From the NCBI GenBank assembly GCA_964561145.1, contig CAZLNZ010000021.1, positions 1-37,678 on the forward strand: a stretch of DNA of 37,678 nucleotides. Reading direction: 5' to 3'. The notes beneath the pieces are model-generated. The model was not told the DNA's origin, ran no database searches, and saw only the letters and a list, made by a program, of their open reading frames with translations. Below are positions 31,822 to 37,678 of this stretch, in pieces (position 1 is the stretch's first letter; each line of letters starts with the position of its first letter). The stretch is from RUG14300 sp964561145. Its GTDB lineage: Bacteria > Bacillota > Clostridia > Christensenellales > CAG-1252. A program made the position numbers and the translations under genes.

Positions 31822-32916
31822 CTATAATACTTTTTTCAAAAAATCCTTCAATCTTTCATTTTTAGGATTATCAAAGATCTCCTCCGGAGTTCCTTCCTCT
31901 AAAATTCCTCCTTCTGCCATAAAGAGCACCCGACTGGCAACCTCTCTGGCAAAGCCCATTTCATGAGTTACAATTACCATTGTCATACCATCGTCCGCAA
32001 CTTGCTTGATTAGTTCCAATACTTCACCTACCATCTCGGGATCTAATGCAGAAGTCGGTTCATCAAACAGCATCACCTTGGGATTCATTGCTAAAGCACG
32101 AACTATTGCAATACGCTGTTTTTGTCCGCCTGACAAAGACATTGGATAGGAATCTGCCTTTTCCTCCAGACCTATTCTTTTCAATAAAACCATTGCCTCT
32201 TTTTCGGAAGCCTCGATGATTTCTTTTTTAGAATTGTACTCCGGTTCTATTCTTTCCTTTGGCTTCGGATAATCCACTCTATCCAAATATCTTTCGGCAT
32301 TTTCTATCTTTTTTACAAGCTTAAGCTTTTTGGCAGTAAGTTTATTATCATAAGAAACGTAGCTCTTTCCTGCTTTTACAATAACATTTTTAGTACTCTC
32401 CCACTGCTGTTCAATGGGTTCAAGCTCCTTTCTTTTTTCCGAAACGAAAGTTTCCATCCTTTGAGTTTTTTTATCGATACCCTTCCTTATCGCTTTATCA
32501 AAGGTTTTTAAAAGGAAATTGTACAAAGGCATTATTCTGTTGTTATGACGTGCCTCCCCCATTTTCTTTTTTCTAACGATAATAGGAGCTAAAGTAATGT
32601 TTTCCAAAACAGTCAAGTTATTAAAAAGATTAAACTGTTGAAAAACCATACCCATATCCTGTCTAAGCTCGTTTATATCGATCTTCAGATCGGTAAGGTC
32701 GGAGGATTCGAAAAAAATCTGTCCTGCTGTAGGATCTTCTAATACGTTAAGACAACGTAAAAAGGTACTTTTTCCGCCACCGGACGGTCCTATAATTACT
32801 ACTCGTTCCCCTTGCTTGATAACAGCATTGACGTCATCGAGGACAAGTAGATCACCAAACCTCTTAGTTAGATGCTTGACTGTTATTAAGTTGTTTTGCG
32901 TGTTTTTCTCTTGCAT
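31822..32916 (-). CDS. glnQ: Amino-acid ABC transporter ATPase (GlnQ/HisP type) with a large internal insert
   Basis: Nucleotide-binding subunit of a polar amino-acid importer. Walker A GPSGGGKST, Q-loop MVFQQFNLF, signature LSGGQKQR, Walker B VMLFDEPTSALDPE and switch VTHEMGFA are all intact, so it should hydrolyse ATP. It is about 364 residues instead of about 240-250. An insert of roughly 115 residues sits between LAPIIVRKKKMG and EAMVLLKRIGLEEKADSYP, that is between Q-loop and signature, in the helical subdomain that touches the permease. The insert is lysine/glutamate-rich and helical, partly coiled-coil-like. The start at 32916 is favoured (AGAGGA with 9-base spacing), but ATG at 32922 is possible. 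The 5' end overlaps the permease gene by 53 bp. Same operon as permease and permuted binding protein. Confidence 0.92.
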   Translation of the reverse strand: MQEKNTQNNLITVKHLTKRFGDLLVLDDVNAVIKQGERVVIIGPSGGGKSTFLRCLNVLEDPTAGQIFFESSDLTDLKIDINELRQDMGMVFQQFNLFNNLTVLENITLAPIIVRKKKMGEARHNNRIMPLYNFLLKTFDKAIRKGIDKKTQRMETFVSEKRKELEPIEQQWESTKNVIVKAGKSYVSYDNKLTAKKLKLVKKIENAERYLDRVDYPKPKERIEPEYNSKKEIIEASEKEAMVLLKRIGLEEKADSYPMSLSGGQKQRIAIVRALAMNPKVMLFDEPTSALDPEMVGEVLELIKQVADDGMTMVIVTHEMGFAREVASRVLFMAEGGILEEGTPEEIFDNPKNERLKDFLKKVL

Positions 32917-33637
32917 AACCATCTGTCCTCTTCTTCATTTTCTTTTCAATAAGCTTTATTATTGCAGTAATTACAATCACTATAATCAAATAGCATAGCG
33001 CAAGCATGAGATATGGAACAATGTACTCCAAAGTTGAATTTCCTATGTTTTGAAAAGCCTTTGTTAAGTCAACAACTGCAATAAAGCTTGCTACGCTGGT
33101 TTCCTTAATTAATGCTATGAATTCATTACCTAAAGTTGGAAGTGTATTCCTAAAGGCTTGCGGAAGAACTATTCTTTTCATGGTCATGGCATAACTTAAG
33201 CCCAAAGCTCTTCCCGCCTCAAGCTGCCCTTTATCTATCGAGGATATTCCTCCTCTCATTATCTCGGAAACATAGGCTCCGCTATTCAATGCAAAAGCTA
33301 TTATCGCCTCGATAACTTTTCCATCCAATATAAAAGAACCTATTATTATATTTTTGGGAGTTAACCCTAAAGCGGGGAAAAGAATATAGTGGAATATCAA
33401 AAGTTGAACTACCATTGGTGTACCGCGAAATACGGTAACATATACGTCCCCTATTATTTGGAAAATTTTCAAGGGTTTTCTATATACCGGTACAGATTTT
33501 ATAACGGCAATAATACTTCCGATTATTACACCGAAAATCAAACCGAACACCGCAATTAGTACGGTGTTCAGAAGACCATTAAGAACTACCTTATAGCTCT
33601 CTTTGGTAATAAATTCTCTAATAAATATATCCCACAT
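32864..33637 (-). CDS. Amino-acid ABC transporter permease (HisM/GlnP type)
   Basis: Membrane subunit of the importer, 257 residues. Core helices TVLIAVFGLIFGVIIGSIIAVI and VVQLLIFHYILFPALG, and the EAA coupling loop EAGRALGLSYAMTMKRIVLPQAFRNTLP that docks on the ATPase, are family-typical; RGTPMVVQL is the usual signature. The C-terminal tail after EKKMKKRTDGYA is extended and basic. It has no good ribosome site: the ATG lies 2 bases beyond the TAG of the binding protein (TAGATATG), so translation is probably by re-initiation. Only one permease gene is seen, so the channel is presumably a homodimer. Confidence 0.94.
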   Translation of the reverse strand: MWDIFIREFITKESYKVVLNGLLNTVLIAVFGLIFGVIIGSIIAVIKSVPVYRKPLKIFQIIGDVYVTVFRGTPMVVQLLIFHYILFPALGLTPKNIIIGSFILDGKVIEAIIAFALNSGAYVSEIMRGGISSIDKGQLEAGRALGLSYAMTMKRIVLPQAFRNTLPTLGNEFIALIKETSVASFIAVVDLTKAFQNIGNSTLEYIVPYLMLALCYLIIVIVITAIIKLIEKKMKKRTDGYAREKHAKQLNNSQASN

Positions 33638-33639
33638 AT

Positions 33640-34482
33640 CTATTTAGTGAAGCCTTCGTAACCAAAATCTTGGTCACCATTGGCATACATATAGCCCGTT
33701 GTTCCGCTTTGAGCACCGATAACGAATGTCTTATTTTGTGCCTTAAGTATAGCCTCGATGTCCTCGGCGGTCTTACACCCATCAAAGGTGGTATCATCAG
33801 CTTTGACAATCAATACTTGTGCAGATTCATAATAATCAATGCTGAAATCAAATGTCTTTTCTCTTTCATCGTTCTTGGTTATTCCAGCCATTCCTATATC
33901 CGCCAAACCTTGAGAAACTGATGTGAATACTGCATCAAAATCTAAATCCTCGACATATAATCCTTTACCTAGTTTCTTTGCTAAAAGACTTGCGATTTGA
34001 ATATCTACACCGGTAAGCTTATTCCCTTCATAATACTCGAAAGGAGGGAAATAGGCATTGGTCGCAACAACCAAGCAGCCTTCCTTGGAAGCGGGATTTT
34101 CATGTGTAAAAGTTGCGGTTCCGTCAAAGAATGAAGAAATGATACTAGCCAATTCACCGGAATCCTTCAACTCCTGTAATAGCGCGTTAGCTTTACTTTG
34201 AAGCTCCGAGTTACCCTTCTTAACAATAAAAGCATAGCTTTCTGCAGTAAGCTCAATGCTATCGATAACCTTAACCTTATTTCCGTTCATATTGATGGTT
34301 TCAGCAATCATTAAAGCAGGTTGCTTATCAATAATAACACCGTTAATGGCACCGTTTGCAACATCCTTAACTGCGAGTGCTCCTGTAGTATAACCATTTA
34401 CCGTGATTCCTTGTTGAGATGTGCAAGCAAAACAGCAAATACAAATTGCAATTAATATTATAGAAATTATCGTTTTTTTCAT
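33640..34482 (-). CDS. Amino-acid-binding lipoprotein, apparently circularly permuted
   Basis: Extracellular solute receptor of the importer, 280 residues. Residues 1-20 are a lipoprotein signal (C20, lipobox CFAC weak at -3). Residues 26-110 match the second half of a family-3 (SBP_bac_3) domain: GYTTGALAVKDVANG, GVIIDKQPA with ligand Asp52, and the C-terminal helix LLQELKDSGELASIISSFF. After a 15-residue linker, residues 126-280 match the first half: VVATNAYFPPFEYYEGNKL, then TKNDEREKTFDFS (R197, carboxylate clamp), then GAQSGTTGYMYANGD; the gene ends at YEGFTK. Together they make exactly one domain in reversed order. The start at 34482 follows AAGGAAGG by 8 bases; an ATG 17 codons upstream overlaps it. 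Alternative: two damaged half-domains. Confidence 0.9.
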   Translation of the reverse strand: MKKTIISIILIAICICCFACTSQQGITVNGYTTGALAVKDVANGAINGVIIDKQPALMIAETINMNGNKVKVIDSIELTAESYAFIVKKGNSELQSKANALLQELKDSGELASIISSFFDGTATFTHENPASKEGCLVVATNAYFPPFEYYEGNKLTGVDIQIASLLAKKLGKGLYVEDLDFDAVFTSVSQGLADIGMAGITKNDEREKTFDFSIDYYESAQVLIVKADDTTFDGCKTAEDIEAILKAQNKTFVIGAQSGTTGYMYANGDQDFGYEGFTK

Positions 34483-34515
34483 AAGATAACCTTCCTTTTC
34501 AGTTTTAATGATATA

Positions 34516-34544
34516 GTTATACCACACACCCAAGAATTTGGCAA
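34516..34544 (-). promoter_or_regulatory. Sigma-A promoter of the amino-acid ABC transporter operon
   Basis: Minus strand: -35 TTGCCA (34539-34544), 17-bp spacer, -10 TATAAC (34516-34521) with extended TGG. It leaves a leader of about 27 bases with AAGGAAGG. No attenuator or T-box is visible. Confidence 0.75.
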
Positions 34545-34658
34545 ATAAATATGCACACTTTTTGAATATTTTTGTTGATTTTTTTATTTCTATGCATATC
34601 TTAAGTTGTTTTTGAATTTTTATTCAATAAATATACACTCTTATTATTAAATTCACTT

Positions 34659-35495
34659 TTATAGATAAAGCTTGATAGAATCCTCTATCCAATATGTAAA
34701 AAGCGTGTTCGGGAATTTATTCTCATACTTTTTAAGTTCAAGATACAAATCTACTCCGTCACCGCAATCATGCCATAAATCGGCAAACACAAAATCAAAG
34801 GAAAGGCTAGTATCCCTCAAGAATTCAAAGGCATCCCCTTCTATCAGTTTAACCTTTTCCTTGAAGGGAAATTGGGGAAGAAGAACGTCTTTAAACAGAT
34901 CAATCAAGATAGGGTTCTTCTCTATAACAATGATTTCCTCTACATTGCTCTTAAGTGAACACATGTATGTAAAATATCCCAATCCTAAGCCCAAACACAA
35001 AACTCTACCATTCGCCTTCGCTATAGGCTTTTTCATCGTGTTTATCTCGTTAGGTGTAATAGTCATCCACTCTCTGCCGTTCTCAGATATTCTCGGAAAG
35101 GAAAACTCCTCCGCAAAAAAGCCTATATGTGGTATTATCATGCCGTCATAGTTTACAAACAAATCATCATAAACAAAGGGCTGATAAGGTCTATATATAC
35201 CATTATCAAAAGTGATGTTGCCCTTTCTTTGTTCCTTAAAAGATATATTTTTATAATATGGATCGGAAATGTACTCCCTTATTGACAACTTCTTAAGAGA
35301 TATGGGAAAATATTTTTGAAAGAATACTCTATCCTTTCCAATGGTATCTAACCCACAATACTCGGCAATAAATAGCCTTTCGGCTAGAAGGTCGTCAACA
35401 CCCGTTGCCATAATTTCTCGAATACTTTCCTCAATATCATCTGTTTCATTCAGAAAATCGGCATATAGCTTAACTAATGTAAAATCATATTTCAT
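34659..35495 (-). CDS. SAM-dependent methyltransferase-like protein (spermidine-synthase-like fold)
   Basis: The C-terminal 130 residues form a class I Rossmann fold: VLCLGLGLGYFTYM (motif I), EEIIVIEKNPILIDLF (acidic end of strand 2, E-K-N), KVKLIEGDAFEFL and FDFVFADLWHDCGDGVDLYL, a pattern shared by spermidine synthases and related methyltransferases. The N-terminal 145 residues are not recognised; they contain an aromatic-rich stretch (YRPYQPFVYDDLFVNYDG). The length of 278 residues is typical of spermidine synthase, but the usual D-E-x-x-Y-H motif of the N-domain is not seen, so the substrate is open. Ribosome site AGAGGG about 10 bases before the ATG. It follows the two-TM gene by about 70 bp. 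Confidence 0.75.
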   Translation of the reverse strand: MKYDFTLVKLYADFLNETDDIEESIREIMATGVDDLLAERLFIAEYCGLDTIGKDRVFFQKYFPISLKKLSIREYISDPYYKNISFKEQRKGNITFDNGIYRPYQPFVYDDLFVNYDGMIIPHIGFFAEEFSFPRISENGREWMTITPNEINTMKKPIAKANGRVLCLGLGLGYFTYMCSLKSNVEEIIVIEKNPILIDLFKDVLLPQFPFKEKVKLIEGDAFEFLRDTSLSFDFVFADLWHDCGDGVDLYLELKKYENKFPNTLFTYWIEDSIKLYL

Positions 35496-35564
35496 CCCTT
35501 AATTCCCTCTAAAGACGGCTAGCTGTTCTAAGATGTAATCTCTATATTCCTTTGTCGAAGATAT

Positions 35565-36299
35565 CTATATTACCTCACTTTCTATTTCCGAAGACTCAGA
35601 AAAAATTGCCCTCTCTATTTCCTTATCGGGAAACATCTTTCTTAGCACAGAATAACCTTCACTCAAAAACACATAGCATTTTTTATCAGTAAACAAATAA
35701 CAGTAAGGAGTCGCAGCTTCGATGTCCGAGGACAATCCCAGCTTTTTGTTATAGTCACTCAACAACTCATCGTTAGCTATATACCTTATTTCAGACAACT
35801 CTAAGCACTCGATTTCAAGCTCCTCCTTGAGAGTCGCTATGACAATTGTAGACCCCTCCTTCCATAAATAGCATACCAGATTAAGATTCGCTTCAAGAAG
35901 CTTTTCGCCATTGGTTTCACTTACAAACTCTTCAAAGAAATCTCGTCTTTGAGCATTTAGGCTTTCATAAATACTCTTTTTTACAGCAAATAACTCTCGC
36001 CTTTCCTTATTGTACTTGTAGTTATTAATGCTCATGATTATAAAAAAAGTTAAATATCCGACGACAGTCACACCTAAAACAACCCAAGTCCATACTGAAA
36101 TTTTAAAGCCTTTATTATAAACTGCCTTTATTGCCTCCATCACAAAAAGTGAAATAACAATAAAAATAGCCCAAATTGGTTTAATTCTCAATTCAAGAGA
36201 ATGGAAGGTATCTTTAACAAATAACATCTCTTCTTCCGCTAATTTGATACGCCCTTTCATTTCATCTAATTGAGGTTTTATTTTTTCAAAATTCGGCAT
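35565..36299 (-). CDS. Unknown membrane protein with two helices
   Basis: A 244-residue protein. A short coiled-coil-like N-terminus (EKIKPQLDEMKGRIKLAEEE) is followed by two membrane helices near 41-58 (WAIFIVISLFVMEAI) and 70-92 (WVVLGVTVVGYLTFFIIMSI). Then comes a cytoplasmic-looking alpha/beta domain of 150 residues ending in serine/glutamate-rich SESSEIESEVI. No known family recognised. AAAGGAGAG precedes the ATG by a few bases. It lies 14 bp behind the lipoprotein gene, so both are one transcript and may act together at the membrane. Confidence 0.75.
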   Translation of the reverse strand: MPNFEKIKPQLDEMKGRIKLAEEEMLFVKDTFHSLELRIKPIWAIFIVISLFVMEAIKAVYNKGFKISVWTWVVLGVTVVGYLTFFIIMSINNYKYNKERRELFAVKKSIYESLNAQRRDFFEEFVSETNGEKLLEANLNLVCYLWKEGSTIVIATLKEELEIECLELSEIRYIANDELLSDYNKKLGLSSDIEAATPYCYLFTDKKCYVFLSEGYSVLRKMFPDKEIERAIFSESSEIESEVI

Positions 36300-36313
36300 A
36301 ATCTCTCCTTTTG

Positions 36314-37006
36314 CTACAGCATCTCAAAATAATCTGTAAAATCCATAGCATTCTCTATCTCGATTTTTGAATTATCCGATACTACGAATTGCGTTAAGCC
36401 ATATCTGTTACCGACCGTAGCCAAATCATAGGTATATCCTAGTTTAGTCCAAATAAAAGCAGAATCTGATGTAAAAAAAGATTGTGCCATTTGTTTAAAC
36501 CGGGAAGCGTACTGCCCCAAGGCACTTAAGTCAAAGTCAGAAGAAGTAAGCTGCTTCTTTGGATCGGGCTGATATGCAGGTCTATAAATATAATCAATTC
36601 CTATCCAAAAGGTGGTTACGGATTTTATTTCAACATCCTCACGTAATCCTAAAAGCTGCTTAACTCGAATGACACTTATCTCATCATACGATTGCTTGCA
36701 CCAATTAGAAAGTTCCTTTTCGCTAACGCACCAAACTTCATCGCCTAAGAAATAGTCTTCATTTCCGAGAGAAAGACCAAAACTAACAAATAAAGCTTTG
36801 GTATAATCCTTAGAAAAAGAAACATTTGGATCGTCCGCAACCAAAGAAACAAGCGGATAAATTTCATGGGGCTTCGATTCTCTTGCATCCTTTAAACCCT
36901 TTTCAAAATCGCTTGGCACTTTGTCACACCCTATAGCTGTACAGCACATAAGACAGCATATAAGAAGAACTATCATTAGCAAGTTAACCTTAAAACATTT
37001 ATTCAA
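36314..37006 (-). CDS. Unknown lipoprotein (230 residues)
   Basis: Signal peptide with a cysteine-rich core (LLMIVLLICCLMCCTAIGC); the lipobox A-I-G-C puts the lipid on C27. The mature part is not recognised; it is tryptophan- and tyrosine-rich (EVWCVSEKELSNWC, TTFWIGIDYIYRPAY) and probably globular. It starts with TTG at 37006: AGAGGTG lies 4-5 bases upstream and an ATG start would remove the basic head of the signal peptide. A TATAAT on the minus strand at 37026-37031 is a probable -10, with a poor -35. First gene of a pair with the two-TM protein. Confidence 0.75.
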   Translation of the reverse strand: MNKCFKVNLLMIVLLICCLMCCTAIGCDKVPSDFEKGLKDARESKPHEIYPLVSLVADDPNVSFSKDYTKALFVSFGLSLGNEDYFLGDEVWCVSEKELSNWCKQSYDEISVIRVKQLLGLREDVEIKSVTTFWIGIDYIYRPAYQPDPKKQLTSSDFDLSALGQYASRFKQMAQSFFTSDSAFIWTKLGYTYDLATVGNRYGLTQFVVSDNSKIEIENAMDFTDYFEML

Positions 37007-37117
37007 CCGTCACCTCTAGTTATTAATTATACAACAAATCAAAAAATAATAAAAGAGTTCAAGTGAAACTTTAACAAAAGCTTTAATGTCTTACACAAGA
37101 AGTGTTGTATATATAAA

Positions 37118-37142
37118 GATAGCGGACTATTTGTCCGCTATC
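37118..37142 (-). terminator. Hairpin downstream of gapA
   Basis: GATAGCGGAC (37118-37127), 5-base loop, GTCCGCTATC (37133-37142): perfect 10-bp stem. On the minus strand it is followed by TTTATATATA, an imperfect U-tract. It lies 30 bp past the gapA stop. Confidence 0.8.
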
Positions 37143-37171
37143 CAATGTTTTTTTGTTATTATTAATGACAA

Positions 37172-37678
37172 TTAGAGAAGCTCCGTAAAGTGCTTAATGG
37201 TGCGAACCATTTGGCTGGTATAGCTGTTCTCATTGTCATACCAGCTTACTACTTGTACGAGATAGGTTTCATCATCAACCTTGGTAACCTTGGTTTGAGT
37301 TGCATCAAACAATGAACCATAGGTCATGCCGATAACATCGGAAGAAACGATTTCATCGGTATTGTAACCGAAAGACTCGTTTGAAGCAGCTTGCATAGCA
37401 GCGTTGATACCCTCAACACTTACATCGTGACCTTTTACTACAGCGTCGAGAATAGTTGTAGAACCGGTAGCGGTAGGAACACGTTGAGCTCCGCCGATGA
37501 GTTTTCCGTCAAGCTCGGGGATAACAAGACCAATTGCCTTTGCAGCACCGGTGCTGTTAGGAACAATGTTCATAGCACCTGCACGAGATCTACGAAGGTC
37601 ACCCTTTCTTTGAGGACCGTCAAGGATCATTTGGTCACCGGTGTAAGCATGAACTGTTGTCATGATACCGCTTTGGAT
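37172..37678 (-). CDS. gapA: Glyceraldehyde-3-phosphate dehydrogenase, C-terminal part (5' end beyond window)
   Basis: Glycolytic NAD-dependent enzyme that oxidises and phosphorylates glyceraldehyde-3-phosphate. The window holds about 168 residues from the catalytic domain: TTVHAYTGDQ, RRSRAGAMNIVPNSTGAAKA (phosphate-site Arg and Thr), KLIGGAQRVPTATGST and VVSWYDNENSYTSQMV at the end. The reading frame is open through the right edge (in-frame codons for I-Q-S-G-I-M precede the internal Met at 37663), so that Met is not the start. The catalytic cysteine and NAD-binding domain are outside. In most family members the second motif reads KxxxGxAxRVP with a different residue after the glycines, a minor variation. 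The downstream hairpin at 37118-37142 ends the transcript. Confidence 0.97.
   Translation of the reverse strand: MQSGIMTTVHAYTGDQMILDGPQRKGDLRRSRAGAMNIVPNSTGAAKAIGLVIPELDGKLIGGAQRVPTATGSTTILDAVVKGHDVSVEGINAAMQAASNESFGYNTDEIVSSDVIGMTYGSLFDATQTKVTKVDDETYLVQVVSWYDNENSYTSQMVRTIKHFTELL

Noticed and set aside
33640..34482. Frameshift or chimera as the cause of the reversed domain order in the binding protein
   Set aside because: The frame is open throughout, the signal peptide is in frame with the first segment, and the permease follows directly; a sequencing slip would not reorder halves. An assembly artefact is unlikely but not excluded.
34609..34624. Hairpin TTGAAT-AAAA-ATTCAA as terminator of the methyltransferase gene
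   Set aside because: AT-only short stem without a following U-run on the minus strand.
34672..35151. 159-codon open frame antisense to the methyltransferase-like gene
   Set aside because: Shadow of the real frame; no start signal and no family pattern.

Overview
The window looks like a chromosomal segment of an AT-rich, endospore-forming member of the Bacillota, most likely an uncultured gut-type Clostridia. The evidence is a tricistronic gerA-type germination operon, a GPR germination protease beside rpsT, SpoVG, a SpoIIQ-like LytM protein, strong AGGAGG ribosome sites and TTGACA/TATAAT promoters. No rRNA, tRNA, CRISPR array, insertion sequence or phage module was seen. The last gene (gapA) runs off the right edge.

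Layout. 1-3.5 kb (minus): an unknown 446-residue protein, cysteine synthase and the tRNA thiouridylase MnmA, probably one operon from a promoter at 3482-3510. 3.6-8.0 kb (minus): a 1483-residue surface protein with Ig-like and GLUG repeats. 8.5-12.1 kb (plus): gerAA-gerAB-gerAC. 12.2-13.6 kb (plus): a TIR / beta-rich / GNAT / four-cysteine fusion with its own strong promoter and terminator. 13.8-15.8 kb (minus): an EF-G-like GTPase with a degenerate G4 motif. 16.1-18.2 kb: short glutamate racemase, an unknown gene and a DUF4364-like regulator. 18.4-22.1 kb: rpsT, gpr, murC, spoVG and a lipoprotein cyclophilin. 22.3-28.7 kb (minus): two more very large exported proteins. 28.8-30.9 kb (minus): sirtuin, nitroreductase and an unknown protein. 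31.1-31.7 kb (plus): SpoIIQ-like protein. 31.8-34.5 kb (minus): a polar amino-acid ABC transporter. 34.7-37.0 kb (minus): a spermidine-synthase-like methyltransferase, a two-TM protein and a lipoprotein. 37.2 kb to the edge: gapA 3' part.

Most unusual points. (1) The solute-binding lipoprotein of the ABC transporter reads as a circular permutation: the second half of the family-3 binding fold directly follows the signal peptide, then the first half, and the gene stops where the fold was cut. Its partner ATPase carries an insert of about 115 residues between Q-loop and signature motif. (2) The TIR-beta-GNAT fusion keeps the TIR catalytic glutamate and is a candidate stand-alone defence or NAD-signalling protein. 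(3) Several genes lack ribosome sites. Two of them have a well-formed promoter whose predicted +1 falls on the start codon, implying leaderless mRNAs. (4) The three giant surface proteins share an architecture of Ig-like modules with GLUG or MBG-type repeats. One has a long charged cytoplasmic tail. All functional statements are read from sequence motifs; no database search was run.
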